The translations under genes were made by a program, and so were the position numbers. A stretch of DNA of 64,000 nucleotides, taken from assembly GCA_026545225.1 (NCBI GenBank), contig CM048850.1, forward strand, positions 7,551,501 to 7,615,500, in the 5' to 3' direction. This DNA is from Cornus controversa (Eukaryota > Streptophyta > Magnoliopsida > Cornales > Cornaceae). Of the stretch, positions 10,262-21,606 are shown in pieces. The notes beneath the pieces were generated by a model. It was not told the DNA's origin. It made no database searches and worked only from the letters and a program-made list of their open reading frames with translations. Each line of letters opens with the position of its first letter. The first letter of the stretch is position 1.

Positions 10262-10704
10262 CTAATCATGAATCTTGTGAGTCTCCTTCCTCGTTGTTCC
10301 CTCCAAGTGATGGAGTTTCGAAATGCAATGTCAATGCATCCTTTTCTCAGCATAATCTTTTGGAGGTGGAGGTGCTGTTCTCCGAGATGGGTCTAGCTGC
10401 ATTAATTGTCCGTGCTGTTGTTTTTGCTTCATTTGTAGCTAAGTAGTGCTTCTTCGACAGTGGCTTTTTGCCTTCAAAAAGCTTTATTTTGGGTTGTCGC
10501 ATTTTGGTTTCTAGAGGGTCTGGTTCGAATGTGATTCCTTATTGGTTTGTAATGTCGTGATGAGTGATATTCAAGGGCTCTCAGATTTGCAGGCTGTGTT
10601 ATCTATTACATCAAGCAAGCTTCTAGGAAATTTTCTTCCGTCCACTTTAGCCATGTCCGTCGTACTGCCAACCAAGTTGCTCATGAGCTTGCCAAGCTTT
10701 CTAA
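10262..10704 (+). pseudogene. LINE C-terminal RNase H-like domain, frameshifted
   Basis: Two frames carry remnants of the RNase H-like (RVT_3) domain found at the end of many plant L1-type LINE polyproteins. First comes VSKCNVNASFSQHN (usual form KxNVDASF), followed by MGLAALIVRAVVFASFVAK. After a gap in other frames comes VHFSHVRRTANQVAHELAKL, the domain's conserved C-terminal helix with the VRRxANxxAHxLA motif. Frame changes and stops in between rule out a working protein. A host RNase H-domain gene fragment is possible, but the setting and the 3'-UTR-like sequence after it favour a truncated LINE. Confidence 0.7.
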
Positions 10705-10915
10705 TGCCCCGTTTGATAGAGCTTTTGCTTCGGCTTTTACGTAGAAGAAAAAGAGAACCAGAAGCTAAATCAGGAAGCTGATACTCCCAACTTCCTTTAA
10801 ACGCTCTTTTTGGACTCCGAAACTCTTACGTCTTACCAATCCAAACACTCTCCAAAACGACTTTTGAGTTTGAAAAGTTGAAAGCCGCTTTTCAAAAGCC
10901 AATCCAAACAGGGCC
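10705..10915. mobile_element. MITE, Tourist/PIF-like, TGCCCCGTTTG...CAAACAGGGCC
   Basis: The ends TGCCCCGTTTGATAG and, reversed, GGCCCTGTTTGGATTGG are imperfect inverted repeats of a kind common in plant MITEs. TAA occurs on both sides (10702-10704 and 10916-10918), which fits a 3-bp PIF/Harbinger-type TSD but could be chance. It sits in the tail of the LINE fragment. Confidence 0.5.
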
Positions 10916-11391
10916 TAAGTGTCATCTTGTTTAAGATGTGGCCCTTGTTGCTTTGGCTTGTGGTGGCTGTGTTTCTTGATTTGGTTGTCTCTTCCTGTTA
11001 ATGGGGATTTTTTCCCTCCACAACGTCTTATATGTACTTTTTATCAAATTATTAATTTATATAATAAGTGGGATCTATAAAAATCTATAAGAAAATTTCT
11101 AAAATGTATTATCTTATAAATTTAACGAAATTATTAATTTAATACCTCGGTTCAAATTGGGACCCAAGTAATTTATTATTTAAAAGAGATGATTAATTTA
11201 TGGAGATTTAGTAGTTATACGTACCATTAATTTACAATTTATACCTTTGAAAATGAAAAAAAAATAGGAAATGCTAAATATATATAGACACATACACGAG
11301 CATTGATATATATAAGCGGATTTTTTAAGTCAACAAAATCGCAATCAGTATATGATCGAGTGAGACCTACATGCGAGACGGAATGATTCAA
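10916..11391. other. LINE 3' tail then AT-rich non-coding DNA
   Basis: To about 11045 the sequence (TTGTTTAAGATGTGGCCCTTG ... CTTCCTGTTAATGGGGATTT) looks like a LINE 3' UTR continuing from the RNase H remnant. From there to 11391 I see no gene and only AT-rich sequence. Confidence 0.4.
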
Positions 11392-11400
11392 TAATTGTGA

Positions 11401-11549
11401 TTTTTTTTTTTCCGAAGGTTAAGCAAATATATATTGAAAGAGTAAATATTTACAAGATCCATAAAATGGAGTAATGGTCCAATAGAAAGGCCAAACATCA
11501 AGTCAGAATATCAACCCCGTTAGCTATCAAAGACAAAATATTATTCTCT
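11401..11549 (-). mobile_element. Truncated LINE stub with poly(T) end and TSD
   Basis: A run of T at 11401-11411, read on the minus strand as a terminal poly(A), is preceded by a typical LINE 3' UTR (TTTCAATATATATTTGCTTAACC). TAATTGTGA is repeated exactly at 11392-11400 and 11550-11558. Poly(A) plus a 9-bp direct repeat is the signature of target-primed reverse transcription. Only 149 bp were inserted. Confidence 0.8.
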
Positions 11550-11558
11550 TAATTGTGA

Positions 11559-11898
11559 TTTAGTGTCTGAATTAAAGAAGTCAAATTATAGAAAATGGAT
11601 GGTTCAAAATAGTGCGTCATAGAAAACAAAGTGCATAAAATTAAATAGCTAGTGTGGATGGTAATTTAAGGTACGTATTAATTAGTTGTATATTAGTAAT
11701 ATATATATATATATATGCAAGGGGTCATCAAATTCCATGTGTATTGACTAGTAGCAAATCAGACAAGGACGCAAGACAAACACGCCAAAGCCAACCAGGC
11801 TGGAATAAGTTATAGTAATAGTTGTTACTTGTATATTCAAGTGAATAGATTAATATAAGACATTTGGTAGGTTTAGACTGCTCGATCAGTCAGACCCA

Positions 11899-11949
<51 letters not shown>
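11559..11949. other. Non-coding DNA ending in CT and TA microsatellites
   Basis: No gene seen. (CT)n at about 11900-11922 runs into (TA)n at 11923-11949, the target of the next element. Confidence 0.7.
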
Positions 11950-13284
11950 GGTTAAAATACACTGACGTCCCCTGAAGTTTGACCTAATTACACCCAGCAT
12001 CAAACTATTGGATTTTGTTACAATGACCTCCCCTGAGCTTTGCTCCATTAGACAAAGACCCCCCTCCATCCAAAATTCTGTTAATTTTGTCAAAAAAATT
12101 ACGATAATTTACACTGACCTCCCCTGAGGTTTGGTGTAAATTACACTGACCTTCCTTGAGGTTTGGCCTAATTAATATTTAATATTTAATATAATATTTT
12201 AATTTTTATAATATAAATATTAAATATTTATTATATATAATATTTTAATAATATTACATATAATATTAAGATGTAATTATTAACATTATATAATATTATA
12301 TAATGTTAATATAAAAAAATATAGAGGTAAAGACATTTTTGAATTAGATTTTTCTTGACAATTTAGATTTTCAAAATATCCATTTTGTTCTTGAAGCATA
12401 TGTAAAAACATTGTTATCCTCTTGGAAATTACCTAAATTCCCTCATTCTAACAAAATGCAATGAGCAAAAATACCCTCATTAACAATTTAAAAAGTCTCT
12501 CTCTTCATCTTCATCTTGTTGGCCTTTACAAATTTCGATCATGAAGGATTTGAGTTGGTAAGAGAATATTAGAGAGAGGAGAAGAGAGTTTTAGAGAGGG
12601 ATTGGCATGAAAAAGAAAGCAAGGAATAAAAGATAGGGCATAATGGTCTTTCTATTTTATACGATTTGTTTTTTAAAAAAATCATTAAAATAATAAAAAA
12701 ATAGAAAAATATATATATATATATTAGTTTTTTTAAAAAAGAGTCCAACGTTGTGAACATATATTATTTAAACCTAAGATGGGTGAAATGTCTATTCTAC
12801 CCTTAATATTATATTGATATAAAAATTAAAATATTTATATATATATAATATTATATAATTAAAATATACGTTTGCCCATCTTAATTATATATATACATAT
12901 AAATATTTTAATTATATAATATTATATATTTATATATAATATTAAGATGTAATTATTAACATTATATAATATTAATATAATATTATATATAATATTATTA
13001 AAATATTATATATAATAAATATTTAATATTTATATTATAAAAATTAAAATATTATATTAAATATTAAATATTAATTAAGTCAAACCTCAGGGGACGTCAG
13101 TGTAATTTACACAAAACTTCAGAGGAGGTCAGTGTAAATTACCCGACAAAACTAATAGAATTTTGGACGGAATGGGGTCTTTGTCTAACGGAGCAAATCT
13201 CAGGAGAGGTCATTGTAACAAAATCTAATAGTTTGATGTCGGGTGTAATTAGGTCAAATCTCAGAGAAGGTCAGTGTATTTTAC

Positions 13285-13286
<2 letters not shown>
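11950..13286. mobile_element. Long-TIR foldback element, Mutator-like MITE
   Basis: The ends GGTTAAAATACACTGAC and (reversed) GGGTAAAATACACTGAC begin inverted repeats that remain alignable for about 350 bp at each end (roughly 11950-12300 and 12940-13286), including the terminal GACCTCCCCTGAGGTTTG motif, itself repeated two to three times per arm. The element sits inside a TA repeat, so a 9-bp ATATATATA TSD is compatible but not diagnostic. The interior (12310-12900) has no transposase frame. Known plant Mutator-like elements have long TIRs and 9-bp TSDs; assignment to that superfamily is inference. Confidence 0.75.

Positions 13287-13330
<44 letters not shown>
13287..13330. repeat. (TA)n microsatellite
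   Basis: Alternating TA run that continues the tract interrupted by the foldback element. Confidence 0.95.
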
Positions 13331-13332
<2 letters not shown>

Positions 13333-13534
13333 CATTTGAGCTTGACATAATAATGCCAAAAATGGCGATCCAACGGTCGCAATTGGTTAAAAAATCAATC
13401 CTACAGTTCAAAATGTCTTTTGCTATCTACGGTCTAAAATCAATCTTTCAATCTACAATATAATGCTCACCATTCACTCCCACCAAAATTCAAATTTAAA
13501 ATATTCCCCCCACTACTTTCTATATCACCCTCTC

Positions 13535-14011
13535 CCACCCATTCATTTTTTTTCTCTCCTCTTTTAACTTTCTCACTTTTCGCTCTCTTATTTTGTATCA
13601 CTCCTTTTATGTTAGTTGATTATTTTATGTTTTTGTTTTTTTTGATATGTTACAGATCCACAGAAGAAGGGCCAGTACCACTTTCAATGTATTCAGCTTC
13701 ACTGGTGACTTGCCGTGGAAACTTCCCCCTTTTCTCTCTTCTATTTTGTATCACTCCTTTTATGTTAGTTGATTATTTTGTGTTTTTTTTTATATGTAAC
13801 ATATCCAGAAGAAGGGCCAATACACTTTCAACGGATTCACCCTTTTTTTTTTCTCTCCTCTTTTAACTTCTCTCTTTTCTCTCTCCTATTTTATATCACA
13901 CTTCTTTTATGTTAATTGATTATTTTGTGTGTTTTTGATATATTGCAGATGCAGAAGAAGACCCAGTACCACTTTCAACGGATTTAGCTTCACCGACGAC
14001 TTGTTGTGGAA
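13535..14011 (+). repeat. Three tandem copies of an intron-end plus exon-like block
   Basis: Each copy has a pyrimidine-rich part (TCTCTCCTCTTTTAACTT, TATTTTGTATCACTCCTTTT, ATGTTAGTTGATTATTTT), then TGATAT(G/A)T(T/A)(A/G)CA(G/T)AT and a purine-rich CAGAAGAAGG(G/A)CC(A/C)(A/G)TACCACTTTCAACG. Copies lie at about 13535-13727, 13728-13840 and 13841-14011. The layout resembles an intron branch-point/3' splice site followed by the start of an exon, duplicated twice. Confidence 0.6.
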
Positions 14012-14186
14012 ACTCCGACAGCGAACGAGCATGGAGGTTCGGCCCCAGTCGTGGCCCACCCCTCACCGGCGCTCCCTCAACACTTGCGGCGACCGGTCAA
14101 CGGCCAAGTTCACCACCACCAGCTCAGAATCAGCTTGGAGCTTCTATGGTGGCTTTGAGCTTTATCAAAAGAGACCCATAGTTTAG
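13958..14186 (+). CDS. Possible exon, unknown product
   Basis: After TATATTGCAG, which looks like a 3' splice site, a GC-rich stretch stays open in two frames to 14186. One frame contains FNGFSFTDDLLWKL and ends GGFELYQKRPIV, closing at the TAG at 14184-14186. Another gives a Pro/Ser-rich peptide ending SFIKRDP. FSFTGDLPWKL in the first tandem copy matches FSFTDDLLWKL, which slightly favours the first frame. I do not recognise a domain. The GC content stands out from the AT-rich surroundings, so this may be the last exon of a host gene or a captured fragment. No upstream exons were identified. Confidence 0.3.
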
Positions 14187-15190
14187 TTTAGAGAGAGAGA
14201 GTTTGCATTCGATTAATGAGCAAGCAATAGGAAGACTGATCAATCTGTACATTCCTGTACCCTTATACAGTCCTAAACACACTGTTGAAAGTAAATACAT
14301 TTAATCTTTATCAAAATGTTTATATTATTAGTTTTTAGAAATGGCAATACATTTAATTTTTCTAATATGTTAAAATTTACAACTTGCCAATATATAATAT
14401 CAATTTAAAGTTGTCATATAAGTTAAATATTTTAATTATTATTATTAGAATTAAAAGAAAAAGTAGAAATTGAAAAAGGAGAAAAAGGAGGCAATAAGTG
14501 AAGGCACATGGTGGTGTGGGTTTGTGGATGGGCCGGAGAGAGAGACCAGGAGGAGGAGGAGGAGGAGGAAGAAGAGAGAATTGGAAACTTGAATGTTAAT
14601 ATTGGCAGTGGATGGTAACATCACGTGCATGTCATAGTTTTGTATGGTTGGTTTTGAATGTTAATAGTTAATACTGATAGTGGATGAGTGTATATATTTT
14701 AATTGGTAACTTGATTAGAAAAAGGAAAATACTATCAATATCAATATTGTAGATATTTTTTGCTTTTATTTTTTTTCTTTACTTTTAGTTTATTTTTAAA
14801 TATTTCATATCACATACTTTCAAATCTTTTACACTTGAATTTAAATTCAAATTGTAAAAAATGTAAATATCGGTGGCAAAAAAAAATTCAAATTCAAATT
14901 TAAATTCAAATTCACTCTCACCTGAATTAATTTGAATAATTGATACAATAGATTTGATACAAGCTCTATTCTAATTAATAAAAATATTTATTAGGATATA
15001 ATATATATTTTTTGACTTTTATTTTTTTCTGTACTTTTATTTTTTATCGTATCATTCATTTCTTTACTTTTAAATCTTTACATCAAATTCAAATTTTAAT
15101 TCAAAATTACTCCAACCTAAATTCAAATTTAAACCTTCACCTACACTTGCACCTAAAATCACTCCAACCTCAATGACAATTGGATGTTGT
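14187..15190. other. Intergenic DNA with GGA microsatellite
   Basis: An (AGG)n run at about 14547-14569 follows GGGCCGGAGAGAGAGACC. The rest is AT-rich, with repeated AATTCAAATTTAAATTCAAA words at 14850-14925 and 15085-15135. No gene is seen. This segment was continuous with 33279 before the Athila insertion. Confidence 0.6.
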
Positions 15191-17005
15191 TGACGTATGT
15201 AGATTAATTTATGTTTGTCGTTGCTTTTCTACACTTCGTACAAAAAATAATAAAACCTGCAAAAACTTTACTAAAAATTGTATAGCAGTAAGCAGGGTCG
15301 AACCACTCTCAAGTGAGAATTAATAACAAGTCTAAACTTCAAAACCTAAATCTCTTGAGATGAAAATTGAATATTTAAAAAAAATAAAATTCTGATTTTT
15401 TATTTAATAATAAAAACTAATATTAAATGTCTTAGATCAAATGATGGGAAAAATCTCAAGGAATGAGAATTCACCACCATGGATCCATATAAATGAAGTT
15501 TTTTTTTTATATTCTTATCTAGTTTTTCCTCCAATAACCAATACACTTCACCAATCCAATTAGAACTTGGAAAGATGAAGGAAAATATGGAATAAAAAAG
15601 AATGACTTGATTATATATGAGAGAGACATTCTTTACTTAATCTGATACACATTGGCTAGGTAAACAAAGGTAGGCATTCTTCGAATTACCATTATTTGGC
15701 AAACACGAAAAATCCTTCCTCTAATTTTAGAAAATAAAATCCAGAATAGAAGAGTAGAAGAATACTCTTGGGAGGAAAAAGTAGACAAGAAAATAAAACA
15801 ACTTACCTATACTTCAGCCATGGTGGCTTCATCACTCCCTCGAGAAGGATGTTTACGCTTGCATATTAATAGAAAACAAACAAATAGAAATGAAACTACT
15901 ACTCATCATTGAATCAATAAAATAAATACACTATTTTTTTCTATAATTTCTAACCCCCTTCACCATCCCCTAAGACCCCCTATTTATAGAGTTAGAGGGG
16001 AATGGTTTAGGTGAGAAAATTTTAAAATACAAAATTCAAAATACAAATTTGAAATACCAAATTTAAAATTCAAAAACAATAATTCAAAATACAAAATTTT
16101 GAATTTGAATATCTAAAATTTGATTTCCATATCTTTAATTTTAATTCTGGACTGCAGACGTGGCCGTGTACAAAATATTTGGCAAAATTTTGAACTTGAG
16201 ACCTGTAATACCCCACTCCAACACATGGTATGATATTGTCCGCTTTGGGCCTGAGCCCGCACGATTTTGCTCTTGGGTTTACCCCAAAAGGCCTCATACC
16301 ATTTGAAGAGAACATACTACATATAAGCACATCCCCTTTTCCACACCCAGGCGATGTGGGATTGAGTACCCTGTACCCTGTCAATGTGGTAGCTCAGTCC
16401 AGTGTCTATCTTCGCACCCGCCCACTCACACCCATCCACAAGAGTTACTACAATCCACCCCCCTACGAGGCCCGACGTCCTCGTCGGCACACTACTTCCG
16501 GCTGGGTTCAGGCTCTGATACCAATTGTAATACCCCGCTCCAACATATGGTATGATATTGTCCGCTTTGGGCCTAAGCCCGCACGGTTTTGCTCTTGGGT
16601 TTACCCCAAAAGGCCTCATACCATTTGAAGATAACATACTACATATAAGCACATCCCCTTTTCCACACCCAGGCGATGTGGGATTGAGTACCCTGTACCC
16701 TGTCAATGTGGTAGCTCAGCCCAGTGTCTATCTTCGCACCCGCCCACTCACACCCGTCCACAAGGGTTACTACAAGACCTCTTGTGAACTAGATTGCACA
16801 GAATACCATCTCTCCTACGATTCTTCTTATGTTCATCTTTGGCTATATATATATCCTTTTTAGCCCTCTTTTGCTACTTTTCTTCTTATTTGGAAATCAA
16901 CCCCAATAAAACATAAAATGCAAAGATAAGAACCTTTAAATAACATAACAGATGAATTAAAAACTTATTTTAGGATATAAAATAGCAAATTTTGTGCACT
17001 TATCA
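15191..17005 (-). repeat. Athila 3' LTR, interrupted by a TRIM
   Basis: It matches 32036-33273 base for base apart from about eleven substitutions, one A-run length change and the 571-bp TRIM plus 5-bp TSD. The net length is 1239 bp against 1238 bp. Confidence 0.95.
16204..16774 (-). mobile_element. TRIM element, complete, 571 bp
   Basis: Two 249-bp LTRs (16204-16452 and 16526-16774; TGTAATACCCC...GTTACTACA on the plus strand) flank 73 bp. Read on the minus strand, TTGGTATCAGAGCC (16511-16524) is the PBS and a GGGGGGTGGAT tract (about 16453-16463) is the PPT. The TSD is AGACC (16199-16203 and 16775-16779), and the empty site is at 33045-33055. There is no coding capacity. The several 100-130-residue frames across it are artefacts of the repeated LTRs. 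The LTRs differ at 8 positions, 7 of them transitions. Confidence 0.95.
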
Positions 17006-17019
17006 AATTACCCCCAAAC
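17006..17019 (-). other. Athila polypurine tract
   Basis: Read on the minus strand, GTTTGGGGGTAATT directly precedes the 3' LTR. A similar TTTGGGGGTGGGG lies at about 24942-24955. Confidence 0.85.
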
Positions 17020-17388
17020 GAGCTTTTGCTAGTCCTCTAGCAAATACAAGCAAAAGAAATTAGTGTACAAAACTGCTACTTTTATTTAACTCCTAACTAA
17101 AGATGTGCCACTTTCGCAGGCTGTTCTCGATTGCATTTACCATATGCAATAAGGCCTTAAACCCCTAGGTTACCCCTAGTGGACGAGCTATAGCCTCGTG
17201 AGGGTTTGCAGTGAAGGTACCCACAAACTTTCTAACTATTACAAAGAAGAGTTGTTTTAAGGCAGTAATTTCCCCTATTGTTCAGAGAATCTCCTGTATA
17301 TCCATGAAACATGAAAAATAAGAAATGAAATTGATAAGTTCCTCATATACAACAAGCTACTAGGGTGTTATAACAATAAACATCAAAG
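17020..17388 (-). other. Athila 3' non-coding region, distal part
   Basis: No ORF. It continues on the other side of the CACTA element at 23807. Confidence 0.7.
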
Positions 17389-17409
17389 AAACACTACAAG
17401 AAAAAAGTG

Positions 17410-17840
17410 TTTTAAAGACACGCAAGGTAGGTCGTTAAAAGGTTTTAACGATTTACATGTGTTGGTCGTTACTGACCATGTCGTGAAAAAATTAAATTTT
17501 TGACAACATGCAATGCAAGTCGTGAAAAGTACCTAATAAAGACTTGCAAAATAGGTCGTTAAAAGGTATTATCTTTCACAACACGCCTTGCGAGTCGTGA
17601 AAAGTTTGTACTAACGACTTGTTCGACAAGTCGTCGAAAGATATTATTTGTTACAACATGCCTTGTAAGTCATGAAAAGTCCCTAATAACGGCTTGTAAG
17701 TAGTAGGTCGTTAAAAGGTATTATTTTTCACAACACGCCTTGAAAGTCGTAAAAAGTTTGTATTAATGACTTATTCGGCAAGTCGTCAAAAGATATTATT
17801 TTCAACAACATGCATTGCAGGTCGTTAAAAGTTCTTTTTT
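17410..17840. repeat. CACTA left subterminal repeats
   Basis: At least seven degenerate units contain GTCGT(T/G)AAAAG(G/T) and ACAACA(C/T)GC(C/A)TTG(C/A)(G/A)AGTCGTGAAAAG in both orientations. In characterised CACTA elements such subterminal arrays bind the TnpA-type transposase. Confidence 0.75.
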
Positions 17841-19082
17841 TAAAAAAATAATAATAATAATCCCTCTTTTTGTGTTGCACCTATCTTCAATGTGAAGAGG
17901 AAATACACACTACTTGAAGCCTATATATAAATATCATATATATATATATATATATATATATTACTCAATGAAAAAAACTAATAAATTAACCAAAAATATA
18001 TATATCTTATTCATTCGATATAATTAACAAATTAGTCTACCATAAATAAAAACAAAAAACACTCCCTTTAGTGAATGCTCTATCCTTGATAATCACTTTC
18101 GTGAATGCTCTATTCTGCAAAAAATTTAAAAAATATATATCATATAAGAATCACATTAACGAGAAAAATCATGTTACTTATAAAGATAGTAGAAATTTAT
18201 CATCGATTTTAGACAATGATGCATTGGCAACAATAGTAGGAAAATAATTCAAAACAACATGGAAATCCTAAAGTGATAGTTAAGAAGAATTTCAGGAAAA
18301 GAGTGCTTGAATTTTCTAGGCAACAAACTAGTATTGAACTAAAGAAGAAGAAGAAGAAGATTAAAGAGGACAACTTCTAGACAATAAACAATGTTGATGC
18401 ATCAAACACTTTAGAAATTTTCTTTTGGTTCAACTTCAATTTTTTGTATTCATTAAGCCAACTAAATTGTTAGAGTGTTGTATCCAAACATGTTATATAC
18501 TACCTTGTTAGTCACATGAATCATATTAATTCAGTGAGTGGCCAATTAAATTGTGTTAGATAGGATGAAAGACTTATAGTTCAAAAGCTGTAGTATTCAT
18601 TTTTGGAGTTAAAATTACGAATTTGGTCCCAATAATTTTTTATTTTCAGAATGACAGTCTAACCATACTAAGATTTAAGATCTACAACACTTCAAAGTTC
18701 AAATCATCCTTTACACATTTATAAAATGCCTCAAATTAAAAGCAATACTAAAATATAATGTTTGTAGAAGATATGGGCAATGCTGAGTAAAAAGTAATAA
18801 AAGAATTTGTTTCAATAATTTAGCAAAGAGTATTTAACTCTCAAAACAAATTTTCCTTTCTCCACACAGTTTTTTAGATTCTGTTTCTATTCCCACATTC
18901 CAAATGAAGCGTAAATTTAACTCAAAGTCAAAGATCATCAACAAACCCCTTGTTGGCTTACGAGAATTAGAAAATGAGATAAACAATGTTTTAGACAATA
19001 AATTTAAAAGGAATTAACTGAATTATACTACACACTGAAGATTTTCATATAAGGCAATTGCACCATCAAAAATTGAGTTGGA

Positions 19083-19114
<32 letters not shown>

Positions 19115-19200
19115 GCATGAGTACATATAATTTAGTGATTAAATGATGACCACTAGCAAGTCAGATATGATCAATAAATTGGTGGGAGCAAAACTCAAAC
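17841..19200. other. CACTA interior, AT-rich, no gene identified
   Basis: Contains (AT)n at about 17936-17961 and 19086-19115 and a GAA run near 18342-18360. I see no conserved coding segment. Confidence 0.5.
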
Positions 19201-19305
19201 CTTAGAGATGGTATGAGCTGGGATCCACTGCTCTTTTAAAGATATCAAGGCAAATGCTTCCATTGCTATTGATGTTTAGATGGAAGACCTTAGTAACCTT
19301 GGCAG
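19201..19305 (-). pseudogene. Captured exon of a ubiquitin-conjugating enzyme (E2)
   Basis: On the minus strand the translation is KVTKVFHLNINSNGSICLDI, then after one extra base LKEQWIPAHTISK, followed by a GT splice donor (19199-19200). This matches the active-site exon of plant UBC8/UBC28-type E2 enzymes, where the usual form is TKVFHPNINSNGSICLDI with the thioester cysteine in SICLDI, then LKEQWSPALTISK. E2 enzymes carry activated ubiquitin and pass it to substrates with an E3 ligase. The cysteine is kept, but HPN has become HLN and a one-base insertion breaks the frame. It is a single exon with no start or end, so a captured, non-functional fragment. Confidence 0.85.
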
Positions 19306-21490
19306 CCTTCAAATCCCACTATATTCAAGGATGAATGGCGCAGAACTATGAGTTGAACCACCTGTTTTAAAATAGCTCATTTAGCATGGTATAACACCTC
19401 TTTAACCATTTGGATCAATGAGGCTTTCCATGGTCTTGGATAACTTTGAGGTCTAAAATAAGGTTATAGATCAGCACTCACTTTAGATCAAACACAATAT
19501 ACAACACAAACAAAACTATTTAGCAAATATTTAGACCCTTCAAACTTAGCCTCCAACATAATCCAAAAAGTAGGTATGTTCAGAAAATACAAAGGAGATA
19601 TGATAAAAAAAAAAAAGTCAATGTGAGACAAATTTAGACTTTATATAAACTTCTAAACTAGATAGAAATAATGCAGGTATCATTAGAGTCAATTTCAACA
19701 GCAACTTGGCATGCAACAAGTGATGAACAGTAATACAACACAAAAAGATCATTTTTTAGCTCAATTCAATCACAACAACTTCACTTCAAACTTGTGAATC
19801 TGATCGCACAATAAGCAAATTTGATGAGAAAGTCATTTTCAAAGTTAATTATTACAGAATCTGTCCACCAATTGGAACTGATACAAGAAGGGTCTTAACT
19901 TGTATGATATCATATTGAAAAGTAGCTATATACACAGTAAAATTTAGTCAGTCAACTTGGGAAAAATCTCATATCAGAAAAATAATAATAATAAGGAAAA
20001 ATCTTTAAAACATTTCCTCCATTGCCTTACTGCTCAAGTGTTACTAAGTCCATACAACCACCAATATCCTATTTTTAAGGTACTAAATAGTGATGTTAGG
20101 GCTTGTATTCCAACAGGTTTTAACCGTAATTGAATTTAGATAGCAATGATTGCTACAAGTAAAATGATAAAATAATTGTCACCACACAATGTTTCGTTGG
20201 ATTTTCAAATAAATAATTGAAAAGGTCTTGCAAACTACTCATCTTCAAAAAATTAAGTACATAAAATTGCAAATAATGTTAACAGCAAAAAGTTCGAAGA
20301 AATCATGCTCTCAAATCTCAACAGATGATTAAGTATTCATGACCCTTAATATGAAAATGAACCAGAGAAAATGAAAAAAAACAAAAAAAAAAAACAGAGC
20401 AAAGTTCAACCACAAAATTGAAAAAACTAGTAAATTTCAAGATAAAGCTTTCCAACTTAAGCGAGATTGTAAAAAGATTTGCCCACCAAAAGGTTCTTCT
20501 ATCAGCCTTTTGTGGTGGAAGATTCAAGTTACTTAAGATATCTTTTCTATTATCCATAACACACAGATGCAGGGTGTGAAAATTAAGTGAACAAGATGCT
20601 TGCCATTTTGATATTATGTATAGTTAGGGAAAAGGATATGGTAGATTTGCACCACTCTCAAAGTTTTGAGGCATGTGTATTAAACAACAAAAATTGTGGC
20701 TGACAAGTAACTAACAGCTCATATAGATATGAATAAACTACAAATAAAAATAGAAGAATCTCATGCCAAGCAGAAAGAAGCAGTGCACAAGGAATCATAC
20801 ATAAAGAAGCTCCAGGAAAATAACACGGGGACAACTTTATAGGAAGAAGTTTTTCCTAGAGGGAGCATAATTTGAAAGTAGACAATATGAAACCAAATAA
20901 GACTTCCCAAAGGCATAGCCAATTACGGCAAAGTTGCTATAACAAAATTGTACAGGTGCCGCCATCAAAGAAGCCAAATTACCAAATGACTGACTAAAAG
21001 TGATTTCTCTAAAAGTGAAGAATTAAGCCAAAATCAAGTAGCACAAAAACTTTTGGATTGAAAGATTTCATGCATGAATTTGATCTATAAGTAGGTATGC
21101 TTCTGACCTATTTCTACATAACACAAAACAGAAAGATTTTGATTGATGGTAGCTGAAAGGTTAACTCATCAACGACACAGCTACAATACAAATTGCTAGA
21201 TTAATATTGCAATATGATGTTCAACAATTATCTATTTATGAACTTAACAATATACACAAGTGCTATATTAACATATTAGAATATAGATTATATATTTATA
21301 GTGTATATCCTATAAAAAAAATCTGTCTCACATAACATCATTATTTAATTTTAATCTACCCAAACAAAATAGGCGATGTTCAGTTGTCACAATCTACATT
21401 CTGAAACAGTTTTCTTGCTCCAAAAAGTGGATAATGCTGAAGAAAACACTCTAATTCAGAAATATCCTTTGTGCAAAAATGAAGTATTAC
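19306..21490. other. CACTA interior, no recognised gene
   Basis: Mostly AT-rich. A short plus-strand stretch near 20729-20840 reads MNKLQIKIEESHAKQ and stays open for about 37 codons; it is too short to assign. The remainder may be captured introns and UTRs. Confidence 0.4.
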
Positions 21491-21606
21491 CTCCCCATTA
21501 TCATGTTCACAACAAGTTTCATTTTTGCTCCATTTCCAACATGCCCAAGGAAAAATGACTTCTTCCCCATGACATTGAAAGCAGGAAGTGGTTCCTCATA
21601 TAATGC
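21491..21606 (-). pseudogene. Captured exon of glyoxylate/succinic semialdehyde reductase
   Basis: On the minus strand, after a TTCGTGATTGCAG acceptor, the translation runs ALYEEPLPAFNVMGKKSFF, LGHVGNGAKMKLVVNMIMG, and the exon closes at AG|GTAATA. This matches the plant GLYR1-type enzymes (beta-hydroxyacid dehydrogenase family), whose corresponding stretch contains GKRSFxLGQVGNGAKMKLxVNMIMGS; the catalytic lysine of this family is in the GNGAKMK motif. The enzyme reduces glyoxylate and succinic semialdehyde with NADPH. The frame and both splice sites are intact, but I found no neighbouring GLYR exons, so it is a captured fragment. Confidence 0.88.

Noticed and set aside
16070-16863. Four overlapping ORFs of 103-132 residues on both strands that resemble each other
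   Set aside because: They are the two TRIM LTRs read in different frames; the element has LTRs, PBS and PPT and no coding role. The ORFs at 8897-9317 are the same artefact.
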